A stretch of 64,000 nt of DNA, taken from assembly GCF_019391655.1 (NCBI RefSeq), contig NZ_JAHXPQ010000008.1, forward strand, positions 62,001 to 126,000, written 5' to 3'. The notes under the pieces are model-generated. The model was not told where the DNA came from and did no database searches. It saw only the letters and a list, made by a program, of their open reading frames with translations. The position numbers and the translations under genes were made by a program. Shown here in pieces: positions 43,439-51,159 of this stretch (position 1 is its first letter; each line of letters opens with the position of its first letter). This stretch comes from Mucilaginibacter rivuli (GTDB taxonomy: Bacteria > Bacteroidota > Bacteroidia > Sphingobacteriales > Sphingobacteriaceae).

Positions 43439-44029
43439 ATGATAGGTATAGTTTATTACGGCGCAGGCAATATATTCTCACTCACTTCGGCTTTGGACAG
43501 GCTGGGCATTAGCTATGGTATGATACATACCGAGGCTGATTTTGAGCAATACGACCGCTACATTATCCCGGGTGTTGGACACGCCGGCGCGGCTATGAAT
43601 AAATTGGTGTCTACCGGTTTGGTTCCTAAAATAAAAGCACTTGAAAAACCTACACTGGGTATTTGTGTGGGTATGCAGCTGATCACTTCCTACTCAGAAG
43701 AAGGCGATTCAAACCTGCTTGATATTATCCCGGTAAAGACCCTGCGTTTTGCCGATAGCGCCGAATATAAAGTACCCCACACCGGCTGGAACCGTGTTTA
43801 CCACGAAAGTGAGAACCTGCTGTTTAAAGGCATCCCGCAAGGCGCCCACTTTTATTTTGTGCACTCTTACTTTATTGAGTTTAACGATGCATACACTTTA
43901 GCATCAACAGATTATAGTTTGAAATTCTCAGCATCAATAGTTAAAAATAATTTTTACGGCGTTCAGTTTCACCCCGAAAAATCGGGTGCATTTGGCGAAC
44001 AACTTTTAACTAACTTTGCAAACCTTTAA
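43439..44029 (+). CDS. hisH: Imidazole glycerol phosphate synthase, glutaminase subunit
   Basis: Class I glutamine amidotransferase that feeds ammonia to HisF. 196 residues with IVYYGAGNIFSLTSAL, IIPGVGHAGAAM, the Cys nucleophile in LGICVGMQL and the His-x-Glu pair in VQFHPEKSGAFG. Length is normal. The gene starts 9 bp after a palindrome, and hisA follows after 9 bp, so they form a tight pair. Confidence 0.96.
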   Translation: MIGIVYYGAGNIFSLTSALDRLGISYGMIHTEADFEQYDRYIIPGVGHAGAAMNKLVSTGLVPKIKALEKPTLGICVGMQLITSYSEEGDSNLLDIIPVKTLRFADSAEYKVPHTGWNRVYHESENLLFKGIPQGAHFYFVHSYFIEFNDAYTLASTDYSLKFSASIVKNNFYGVQFHPEKSGAFGEQLLTNFANL

Positions 44030-44038
44030 AACATAACC

Positions 44039-44788
44039 ATGTACATAATCCCCGCAATAGATATTCTCGATAAAAAAGTAGTTCGCCTGCGCGAAGGTAA
44101 TTACGATGATGTAACCAATTATGAGGTTACGCTTGAGGAAATGATAGACAAGTACCAAAGCCACGGCACCGACTTTATCCACATTATCGACCTTAACGGC
44201 GCTAAAGGCGATTTCAGCAATCAACAATACCTTTACGATATTATTCGTAAAACGGATATGAAGGTGCAGTATGGTGGCGGCGTTCGCAGTGTTGAAAAAG
44301 TTAAAGAGTTATTGGATGCAGGTATCCACCGCGTTATTGTGGGTACACAAGCCATAACTAATCCTGATTTCTTAGAAGAGTTGAGCAAGTCACTTTCAAA
44401 AAACAACCAAACATTAGACCGTGTAGTTGTAGCTATCGATGTGTTAGACGAGGTAATAAAATACTCAGGCTGGATGGAAAGCTCGCCTATTAAACTAATG
44501 GATTACGTTGATAAATGCCTGCGTTTAGGCTTCTACCGCTTTTTATGTACAGATATCAGCAAAGACGGTAAGCTGGGCGGCGCGGGTATTGAACTTTACG
44601 AAAAACTGCTTGACCACTCTCCTTTCATTAAACTGATCGCTTCGGGTGGTGTAAGCTCAATGGCGGATATTGAGGCTTTGAACAAGATCAAAGTAGAATC
44701 GTGTGTAGTTGGCAAAGCTATTTACGAGAATAAAATATCGATTGATGAGATAAAAGACTGGAATTTACAGTCGTTAGTCTCTATATAA
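44039..44788 (+). CDS. hisA: Phosphoribosylformimino-5-aminoimidazole carboxamide ribotide isomerase
   Basis: Isomerase of the fourth step, a TIM barrel of 249 residues. Motifs: IIPAIDILDKKVVRLREGNYDD with Asp8, VQYGGGVRSVEKVKELLDAG, IVGTQAI and LIASGGVSSMADIEAL. It follows hisH by 9 bp. REP-like copy 2 separates it from hisF. Confidence 0.96.
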   Translation: MYIIPAIDILDKKVVRLREGNYDDVTNYEVTLEEMIDKYQSHGTDFIHIIDLNGAKGDFSNQQYLYDIIRKTDMKVQYGGGVRSVEKVKELLDAGIHRVIVGTQAITNPDFLEELSKSLSKNNQTLDRVVVAIDVLDEVIKYSGWMESSPIKLMDYVDKCLRLGFYRFLCTDISKDGKLGGAGIELYEKLLDHSPFIKLIASGGVSSMADIEALNKIKVESCVVGKAIYENKISIDEIKDWNLQSLVSI

Positions 44789-44792
44789 TAAC

Positions 44793-44876
44793 CGTCATTG
44801 CGAGGCACGAAGCAATCCTAAACTATGCATATCGCAGACCTTTCTATCGAGGATTGCTTCGTACCTCGCAATGACG
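44793..44876. repeat. REP/MITE-like palindrome, copy 2 (hisA-hisF)
   Basis: CGTCATTGCGAGGCACGAAG and its inverse at the right (CTTCGTACCTCGCAATGACG) differ in one base; each arm is about 27 bp. The loop GCATATCGCAGACCTTTCTA is the family reference. Confidence 0.9.
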
Positions 44877-44889
44877 TGATAGTAAACTT

Positions 44890-45645
44890 ATGTTAGCTAA
44901 AAGAATAATCCCTTGTTTAGACGTTAAAGATGGCCGTACGGTAAAGGGCGTCAACTTTGTTGATCTGCGTGATGCCGGCGACCCGGTTGAATTGGCCTGG
45001 CAATACTCGCAGCAAGGTGCGGATGAGTTGGTTTTTTTGGATATTACCGCTACACACGAACGCCGCAAAACTTTGGTAGAGCTGGTTAAAGCCGTTGCCC
45101 GAAACATCAATATCCCTTTTACAATAGGTGGCGGTATCAACTCAATAGCTGACGCCGACGCGCTTTTAAACGCCGGGGCGGATAAAGTATCCATTAACTC
45201 AGCAGCGGTACGTACACCGGGTTTGATTGATGAATTAGCGGGTGCATTTGGTGTTCAGTTTGTGGTAGTGGCTGTTGATACACGCCATACCGATGGAAAA
45301 AATATAGTTTACCTGAACGGTGGCCGTATCCCGACAGAAAAAGAAACATTCGACTGGATACTTGAAGCCGAAAGCCGTGGTGCAGGCGAGATATTGCTGA
45401 CATCAATGGATCATGATGGTACAAAGGCAGGCTTTGATTGCACATTCCTAAAAACCATTAATAATGCTGTACATATCCCGGTGATCGCTTCTGGCGGTGC
45501 AGGCAACGTGCAGCACTTTGTGGATGTGTTTGAACAGGCTAATGTAGATGCGGCTTTGGCAGCATCGGTGTTTCATTATGGTGAGATATTGATACCTGAT
45601 CTGAAAGGAATATTGAAAGATAAAGGGATTGAAGTTAGAATATAA
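44890..45645 (+). CDS. hisF: Imidazole glycerol phosphate synthase, cyclase subunit
   Basis: Cyclase that uses ammonia from HisH. 251-residue TIM barrel with MLAKRIIPCLDVKDGRTVKGVNF (Asp11), TIGGGINSIADADALLNAGADKVSINSAA, LTSMDHDGTKAGFD and IASGGAGNVQHFVD. It starts 13 bp after REP-like copy 2. Length is normal. Confidence 0.97.
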   Translation: MLAKRIIPCLDVKDGRTVKGVNFVDLRDAGDPVELAWQYSQQGADELVFLDITATHERRKTLVELVKAVARNINIPFTIGGGINSIADADALLNAGADKVSINSAAVRTPGLIDELAGAFGVQFVVVAVDTRHTDGKNIVYLNGGRIPTEKETFDWILEAESRGAGEILLTSMDHDGTKAGFDCTFLKTINNAVHIPVIASGGAGNVQHFVDVFEQANVDAALAASVFHYGEILIPDLKGILKDKGIEVRI

Positions 45646-45652
45646 TAAAAAA

Positions 45653-45752
45653 CGTCATTGCGAGCGATAGCGAAGCAACCCCTACACACGCAAGTCGATG
45701 ATGCTTATCGGAGACCTGTCGCGCAGAGATTGCTTCGTACCTCGCAAAGACG
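45653..45752. repeat. REP/MITE-like palindrome, copy 3 (hisF-hisI)
   Basis: Left arm CGTCATTGCGAGCGATAGCG, right arm CTTCGTACCTCGCAAAGACG. The loop has GATGCTTATCGGAGACCTGTC, similar to copy 2. The left arm is the GCGATAGCG variant, also seen inverted at the right of copy 1. Confidence 0.8.
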
Positions 45753-45768
45753 AGCAAGAAAATAGAAT

Positions 45769-46356
45769 ATGAATATTGATTTTGATAAAACAAACGGCTT
45801 GGTTCCGGTAGTAATACAGGATGAGCAAACGCTTGAGGTGCTAATGCTGGGCTACATGAACCGGGAAGCTTATGATAAAACCGTTGCCGAAAACATCGTT
45901 ACTTTTTTCTCGCGCACCAAAAACAGGCTGTGGACAAAAGGCGAAACCAGCAACAACTTTTTGCATGTAAAAAGCATCGCGCTTGATTGTGATAATGATA
46001 CCCTGCTCATTAAAGTTAAGGCCGATGGCCCTACATGCCATACCGGCGATCGCAGTTGTTTTAAAACTTCATATAATCAAAACTTTATATTTGAATTACA
46101 GAATGTTATAAACAACAGGTATGACAATCCGTCAGAAGAATCTTACGTTAACAAGCTGCGTAAAAAAGGCCTGAACAAGATTGCCCAAAAGGTTGGCGAA
46201 GAAGGTGTTGAAACAGTAATAGCCGCCCTGGCCGAAACAGAAACCGACCTGATTAACGAAGCTTCAGATCTTGTTTTCCACCTGTTGGTTTTGCTGCGTG
46301 AGAAGAATTTGAGTCTGGACGTTATTGCCAAAAATTTAGAGTCGAGGCATAGATAA
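45769..46356 (+). CDS. hisI: Bifunctional phosphoribosyl-AMP cyclohydrolase / phosphoribosyl-ATP pyrophosphatase
   Basis: Fused HisI-HisE (hisIE), 195 residues. HisI part (about 1-110): MLGYMNREAY, FFSRTKNRLWTKGETS and the zinc ligands in LDCDNDTLLIKVKADGPTCHTGDRSCF. HisE part (about 115-195): YVNKLRKKGLNKIAQKVGEEGVETVIAAL and ASDLVFHLLVLL. This completes the histidine pathway in the cluster. REP-like copies 3 and 4 flank the gene. Confidence 0.96.
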   Translation: MNIDFDKTNGLVPVVIQDEQTLEVLMLGYMNREAYDKTVAENIVTFFSRTKNRLWTKGETSNNFLHVKSIALDCDNDTLLIKVKADGPTCHTGDRSCFKTSYNQNFIFELQNVINNRYDNPSEESYVNKLRKKGLNKIAQKVGEEGVETVIAALAETETDLINEASDLVFHLLVLLREKNLSLDVIAKNLESRHR

Positions 46357-46371
46357 CCAGCTAAAAAATTA

Positions 46372-46455
46372 CGTCATTGCGAGGTACGAAGCAATCCTCG
46401 ATAGAACAGTATGCGATATGTATAATTTAGGATTGCTTCGTACCTCGCAATGCCG
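46372..46455. repeat. REP/MITE-like palindrome, copy 4 (hisI-bla), inverted orientation
   Basis: CGTCATTGCGAGGTACGAAG to CTTCGTACCTCGCAATGCCG. The loop read on the minus strand, TACATATCGCATACTGTTCT, matches the copy 2 loop, so this copy is inverted relative to it. Confidence 0.9.
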
Positions 46456-46486
46456 TGGTGTAGAATACTGAAATAACCATCTGTCA

Positions 46487-47380
46487 ATGTATAAGTCATT
46501 TCTACTATTCGTTATCTCCATATCAATTGCGTTAAGTGTTCGCGCGCAATCGAAATCAGATTCATTGCGGTTAAGGGTACAGGATATCGCCAAACAAGCC
46601 AACGGCACGGTAGGCTTTGCTATGATGGTGCTTGAAGGTCAGGATACCCTCTCCTACAACGGTAACCTTCATTTACCTATGCAAAGCGTAATGAAGTTCC
46701 CGATAGCGATAACGGTTTTAAACGCGGTTGACGATGGCCGGTTAAAGCTTGATTCGCTTATCCACATCAGCAAAAGCGATCTGCCTGAAACCTATAGCCC
46801 CCTGCGCGATAAATTCCCGGAAGGAAATGTTGATGTATCGGTAAAAGAGTTATTGAGTTACATGGTATCACTGAGTGATAATGATGCCTGTGATATATTG
46901 TTGAAAGTATTGGGCGGTACTGATGTGGTGGACGATTATATGCACAGCTTCGGTATCAGTAAAATAGCTGTAAAAGCTACAGAATACCAAATGGCACAGG
47001 CATGGGATGTGCAGTTTACCAACTGGACTACTGCAAAAGAGATGATACGTTTGTTGGATATAGCCATGAAGCCAAATTTCCTGTCTAAAACAAGCCACGC
47101 CTACCTTTGGCAAATTATGCAGGCCACCAGCACCGGGCCTAATCAGATAAAAGGTTTATTGCCCGCCGGAACAATGGTAGCACACAAAACAGGCCGCAGC
47201 AGCACTAACGATAAAGGCATCGCCGCCGCCACAAATGACGTTGGAGTGATAACGCTACCAAACGGAAAACATTTAGCTATCGCTATTTTTGTAAATAATT
47301 CATCTGCCGACCTTGTTACCCGCGAATCGGTGATCGCGTGGATTTCAAAGGAGGTTTATGATTATGAAGCGGCGAAATAA
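46487..47380 (+). CDS. Class A beta-lactamase, subclass A2 type
   Basis: Periplasmic serine beta-lactamase of 297 residues with a signal peptide ending VRA. The active-site motifs are complete: S-V-M-K at 67-70, SDN at 130-132, Glu166 in a TEYQMAQAWDVQ stretch and KTG at 234-236. The Glu166 region resembles the A2 group (CfxA/CepA/PER-like). It lies between REP-like copies 4 and 5, downstream of hisI with no strong terminator, so it may be part of the operon transcript. Whether it confers resistance is not known from sequence. Confidence 0.92.
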   Translation: MYKSFLLFVISISIALSVRAQSKSDSLRLRVQDIAKQANGTVGFAMMVLEGQDTLSYNGNLHLPMQSVMKFPIAITVLNAVDDGRLKLDSLIHISKSDLPETYSPLRDKFPEGNVDVSVKELLSYMVSLSDNDACDILLKVLGGTDVVDDYMHSFGISKIAVKATEYQMAQAWDVQFTNWTTAKEMIRLLDIAMKPNFLSKTSHAYLWQIMQATSTGPNQIKGLLPAGTMVAHKTGRSSTNDKGIAAATNDVGVITLPNGKHLAIAIFVNNSSADLVTRESVIAWISKEVYDYEAAK

Positions 47381-47386
47381 CAAACG

Positions 47387-47483
47387 CGTCATTGCGGAGG
47401 CACGATACAATCTTCGATAGATATGTAGACGACATGCCTAAACGAATAAATAGTTTAGGATTGCTTCGTTCCTCGCAATGGCG
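47387..47483. repeat. REP/MITE-like palindrome, copy 5 (bla-WD40), inverted orientation
   Basis: CGTCATTGCGGAGGCACGAT to CTTCGTTCCTCGCAATGGCG. On the minus strand the loop has CCTAAACTAT followed by an extra 12 bases and GGCATGTCGTCTACATATCT, so it is inverted relative to copy 2. Confidence 0.8.
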
Positions 47484-47501
47484 TGATAGAGAAATTAAAA
47501 A

Positions 47502-48410
47502 ATGAACGTCGAGAAAATAACCGAATTATCGGGACATAGCAACCCCATCTTCACACTGGAGCTTTCGCAGAAACCGGGAATACTGTTTACCGGCGGTAAC
47601 GACAAAGGCTTGGTAGAATGGAATTTAAAGGATAATACTTTCATCAAAGTAATGTTCCCGGTACCTACATCCATTTATGCGGTGCATGGGCCTGTTGGCT
47701 TTCCATTATTGTTTACGGGCTTGCGCAGCGGTGAGGTTTTGGTATTCGATTTTATCAAACAGCAACTCATAGCACCGCTCAGAACGCATAAGGCGCCCGT
47801 GTTTGACATCAAGTCAGTTCGACATAAAAAGGAACTACTCATCGCATCCGAAGACGGCACAGTGTCTGTATGGAGCTTAGAAACGCTGCAGCTACTGCAC
47901 ACCATCAAAGTTTCGCATGATACCGTGCGTTGTATTGCCATATCGCCAAACGAAAAACAAGTGGCCTTTGGCTGCCGCGATAACAGCATCAAAATTTACG
48001 ATCTTGAAGATTATACACTGATAAAAGAAATCACGGGGCATACCATGTCGGTCTTCACACTGGCTTACGCCCCGGATGGCAGTTATTTAGCATCAGGCGC
48101 CCGCGATGCGCAGGTAAAGATATGGGATGCCGTTACCTATAATGAGGTCAAAAATATCCCGGCACACTTATTTGCCGTTAACCATATCGCTTTCCATCCT
48201 ACCGAGCCTTATTTTGCTACTGCCAGCATGGATAAGAGCATCAAGATATGGGGTTCAGATGATTTTAAACTATATAAAAATATCAGCCGCGAAAAGGGGT
48301 TTCCTATTCACCGTTTGTCCATCAACAAACTGGGCTGGTATGATGAGGGTACAAAATTGCTTTCTGTGAGTGATGATAAAGAAGTAGTGATTTGGAAAGT
48401 GGAGTTTTAA
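47502..48410 (+). CDS. WD40-repeat protein
   Basis: 302 residues, cytosolic, no signal. Seven WD40-like blades can be seen: GHSNPIFTLELS, FTGLRSGEVLVFD, HKAPVFDIKSVRHKKELLIASEDGTVSVWS, VSHDTVRCIAISPNEKQVAFGCRDNSIKIYD, GHTMSVFTLAYAPDGSYLASGARDAQVKIWD, AHLFAVNHIAFHPTEPYFATASMDKSIKIW and a closing SVSDDKEVVIWKVEF. A protein-interaction scaffold of unknown partner. Its stop lies in the TGTGCAAAT palindrome. Confidence 0.87.
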   Translation: MNVEKITELSGHSNPIFTLELSQKPGILFTGGNDKGLVEWNLKDNTFIKVMFPVPTSIYAVHGPVGFPLLFTGLRSGEVLVFDFIKQQLIAPLRTHKAPVFDIKSVRHKKELLIASEDGTVSVWSLETLQLLHTIKVSHDTVRCIAISPNEKQVAFGCRDNSIKIYDLEDYTLIKEITGHTMSVFTLAYAPDGSYLASGARDAQVKIWDAVTYNEVKNIPAHLFAVNHIAFHPTEPYFATASMDKSIKIWGSDDFKLYKNISREKGFPIHRLSINKLGWYDEGTKLLSVSDDKEVVIWKVEF

Positions 48411-48484
48411 TGTGCAAATCGCTCGGTTTGTGGAAAGATAGTTAACCCATTTGCACATTCGCACATTTGCACATTCACACATTA
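48408..48484. repeat. TGTGCAAAT-word palindrome, second locus
   Basis: TAATGTGCAAAT at 48408-48419 includes the WD40 gene stop. It is mirrored by a run of ATTTGCACATTCGCACATTTGCAC and CATTCACACATTA units at 48449-48484. The words are the same as at 4152-4251. Confidence 0.75.
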
Positions 48485-48502
48485 TCCTGATATTTATTCC
48501 TG

Positions 48503-48988
48503 ATGGTAGTTTCAGAAAAAGTGTTAAAGTGGGCCATGCGTTTGTACCCCCCGTTGTTCGTTCAGCGGATATGGGTGCAAAAGTTCGAAAAGGGCTTTAT
48601 GGGCGTCAGCGTAAAGGTGAGCAAAAGCATTTTCAACAAAAACTTTAACAATTCTATTTTTGGCGGCACCATTTTTTCGGCTGCCGATCCGTTTTACGCG
48701 CTGCTTTTCCACCAGGCGTTGAGGCACCGGGGTTATACCGTTCGGGTTTGGCTAAAATCGGCCGAGATACAGTACCTTAAACCCGGGCGAACTAACCTGT
48801 ATTTCAAAATTAACATTACCGAAGAAGACATTAAAGAGGCTGAAGAGATATTGAATACCGTAGGCAAATTTGTTAAGGCATACCCTGTGGAAATGTATGA
48901 TAAAGACGGCCTCCATTGCGTTTCGATAATAAATGAAGTATATATCCGTAATTTATATGCGGGCGAGAATAAAACAATAGCGTATTGA
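48503..48988 (+). CDS. DUF4442-type hot-dog protein
   Basis: 161 residues. Pattern of the DUF4442/YiiD-like thioesterase domain: KWAMRLYPPLFVQRIWVQKF, NSIFGGTIFSAADPFYALLFHQAL and VWLKSAEIQYLKPGRTNLYFKINITEEDI. The conserved Gly-Gly-x-Ile-x-x-x-Ala-Asp block is present; substrate unknown. It lies between two palindromic gaps. The start is the first ATG after the WD40 palindrome. Confidence 0.8.
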   Translation: MVVSEKVLKWAMRLYPPLFVQRIWVQKFEKGFMGVSVKVSKSIFNKNFNNSIFGGTIFSAADPFYALLFHQALRHRGYTVRVWLKSAEIQYLKPGRTNLYFKINITEEDIKEAEEILNTVGKFVKAYPVEMYDKDGLHCVSIINEVYIRNLYAGENKTIAY

Positions 48989-48991
48989 TCT

Positions 48992-49079
48992 GGTCATTGG
49001 GTCATTGATCATTAAGTCATTTTTCAATGGCTAAACAATGTCGAAAGCCGAATGATTAGTGACCTAATGACACAATGAC
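48992..49079. repeat. Gapped inverted repeat of the GTCATTGG word
   Basis: GGTCATTGGGTCATTGATCATTAAGTCATT (48992-49021) is mirrored by AATGATTAGTGACCTAATGACACAATGAC (49051-49079) across 29 bp. The right arm covers an upstream ATG (49075) of the next gene. Confidence 0.8.
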
Positions 49080-49089
49080 TAAAGTTATA

Positions 49090-49545
49090 ATGAACGATGA
49101 CGTTTTTATAAAGAAGGGCTTCCTCATCTCAACAGATAAGGGCCTGCTGGATATTGATGTGATTTATAAATATTTAAACGAAGACTCGTATTGGGCAAAA
49201 GGTATCCCGAAAGAAAAACTGGAGCGCGCTATAGCTAATTCGATGTGCTTTGGCGTTTACCACGATAAAAAGCAAATTGGCTTTGCGCGGATGATAACCG
49301 ATAAGGCCACGTTTGGCTACCTTGCCGATGTGTTTGTTTTAGATGATTACCGTGGGGCCGGACTTTCAAAATGGCTAATGCAAACCATTATGCAGCACCC
49401 GGAGTTACAGGGTATGCGCAGGTGGAGTTTGGCTACAGCCGATGCGCATGGCTTATACGAGCAGTTTGGCTTTACACAGATAACAAACCCGGAGCGTTGG
49501 ATGCAGATATTTAATTCGTACCCAATACCGGCAGAACAGAATTAA
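49090..49545 (+). CDS. GNAT-family N-acetyltransferase
   Basis: 151 residues starting at MNDDVFIKKGFLIST (49090); the ATG at 49075 lies inside the palindrome and is rejected. GNAT pattern: FGVYHDKKQIGFARMI, FGYLADVFVLDDYRGAGLSKWLM (acetyl-CoA loop) and LATADAHGLYEQFGFTQI. This subfamily is close to the YhhY/GCN5-like small enzymes; substrate unknown. The AlbA_2 gene follows 10 bp later. Confidence 0.87.
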   Translation: MNDDVFIKKGFLISTDKGLLDIDVIYKYLNEDSYWAKGIPKEKLERAIANSMCFGVYHDKKQIGFARMITDKATFGYLADVFVLDDYRGAGLSKWLMQTIMQHPELQGMRRWSLATADAHGLYEQFGFTQITNPERWMQIFNSYPIPAEQN

Positions 49546-49555
49546 ACAGGTACCA

Positions 49556-50179
49556 ATGAATATTAAAAGGCAGATATTAGAAGGTGAAGGTGTATCGCTC
49601 GATTTTAAGAAAACCATTACCAGTTGTGAGAAAATTGCCCGCACTATGGTTTCATTTGCCAATAACAAGGGTGGCCGGCTTTTAATAGGCGTGTATGATG
49701 ACGGTACGATAAAAGGCGTAAAATCTGAAGATGAGGAGCGCTACATGATCACCCGTGCGGCACACCTGTACGCCCGTCCTGCCCTGGAGCCTACATTCGA
49801 AGAGATCTATGTGGATGATAAACTGGTATTGGTGGTAGACATAGCCCCAAGCCAGGAAAAACCCCACTACGCCCTTGCAGAAGATGGTAAATGGTGGGTG
49901 TACATCCGTGTAAAAGATAAAAGCGTATTGGCCAGCAAAATAGTGGTAGATGTGTTGAAGCAATCATCAGCAAATGAAGGTGTGATGATAGCCTACTCCG
50001 AAAAAGAAACAGCCCTGCTAAAATACCTTGATGTTAACCCCCGCATCAACATCAAAGAATACTGCGACCTGAGCAAACTGAGCCGTAAAGGCGCACAGCG
50101 TATTATTGTTAACCTGGCATTATCTGGTGTGATCAGAATACATACGACGGAGAAGGAAGAGTATTATACGGCGTGTTGA
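49556..50179 (+). CDS. AlbA_2 (Schlafen-like) DNA-binding domain protein
   Basis: 207 residues. N-terminal AlbA_2 domain (MNIKRQILEGEGVSLDFKKTITSCEKIARTMVSFANNKGGRLLIGVYDDGTIKGV), then PALEPTFEEIYVDDKLVLVVDIAPSQEKPHYAL and a C-terminal winged-helix part (YLDVNPRINIKEYCDLSKLSRKGAQRIIVNL). The family occurs as transcription regulators and in defence systems. It directly precedes the frameshifted Mrr-type gene (47-bp gap), so both may form an accessory pair, although this is only suggestive. Confidence 0.83.
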   Translation: MNIKRQILEGEGVSLDFKKTITSCEKIARTMVSFANNKGGRLLIGVYDDGTIKGVKSEDEERYMITRAAHLYARPALEPTFEEIYVDDKLVLVVDIAPSQEKPHYALAEDGKWWVYIRVKDKSVLASKIVVDVLKQSSANEGVMIAYSEKETALLKYLDVNPRINIKEYCDLSKLSRKGAQRIIVNLALSGVIRIHTTEKEEYYTAC

Positions 50180-50225
50180 TCGATATCTATTATTATATTA
50201 AACTAAATCCTACAATCATTAAAAA

Positions 50226-51141
50226 ATGGCTAAAGAATTATCTCCATCACGAAAACTTGCAGCAAAAGTACTTTTTGCCACTTTTAAGATTTTAAAAGAT
50301 GCTGGTGGCAAAATGCGAAACGTGGAGGTTGTAAATAGAATACGTGAAACGGTTTCATTTACAGAATGGGAGACTGAACGTTATGAAAAAACAGGTTACA
50401 TTAGGTGGGAATCTATTTTAGCATTTTTTAGCATTGACTGTATAAAAACAGGCTTCTTGCAAAAGAGTAAAGGAATATGGATTTTAACTCCAGATGGTGA
50501 ACAAGCTATAAAATTAGGTCCCGAGGGCGTGTTAGAAGCTTCAAGCAAAGGGTATAAAATTTGGAAAAGTCAACAACAAGTTGACGAGTCATTAAAAGAA
50601 GTAATTGACATTAAAGGTGATTCTGAATTAAATATTGAACAGCAACAAATTGCATTACTTAACGATTATGAAGGAAAAGCATACGAAGGTTTAAGACAAC
50701 ATGTTTTAAATAAAAACCCTTACGAATTTCAGGATCTGGGTTGCCGCTTTATTGTCTGCAATGGGTTATCATATTTCCCACACGGCAAATAAAGGAAAAG
50801 ATGGAGGAATAGATATTATTGCATATAATGACCCATTAGGAACTAAACCGCCTCGTATGGTGGTACAGGTCAAACACCGGCCGACAAGTACAGTTCCATC
50901 TGACGATATACAACGGTTAGCCGGAACTATGAAAAGAGATTCGGATGTGGGAATATTTGTAACCAGTGGAGATTTTTCTTCACCTGCAAAAAACGAGGCG
51001 AGAACAATGGGTAAACATATCGAATTGATAGATTTTGAAAGATTTATTGAATTGTGGACAGAATATTACAGCAGAATGGATGACAAACAAAAAAATCTGC
51101 TTCCTTTAAGACCAATATATTTTTTAGAGGTTAATAGTTAA
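50226..51141 (+). pseudogene. Frameshifted Mrr-type restriction endonuclease gene
   Basis: Two reading frames make one Mrr-type protein. Frame one (50226-50792) holds a winged-helix Mrr_N-like part (MRNVEVVNRIRETVSFTEWETERY, GIWILTPDGEQAIKLG) and enters the nuclease domain at NPYEFQDL. The next frame continues with VAALLSAMGYHISHTANKG, then DGGIDIIAY and VQVKHRP, the Mrr_cat D...QxK core, and ends at 51141. A single extra G in the GGG at 50738-50740 explains the shift (CTGGGTTGCC where CTGGTTGCC is expected). This may be an inactivated type IV enzyme or an assembly error. AT-rich compared with its neighbours. Confidence 0.85.
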
Positions 51142-51159
51142 ACTGCCTGTTTTTAATTC

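Noticed and set aside
40973..47483. CRISPR array
   Set aside because: The repeats are palindromes separated by whole genes, with no regular short spacers and no cas genes.
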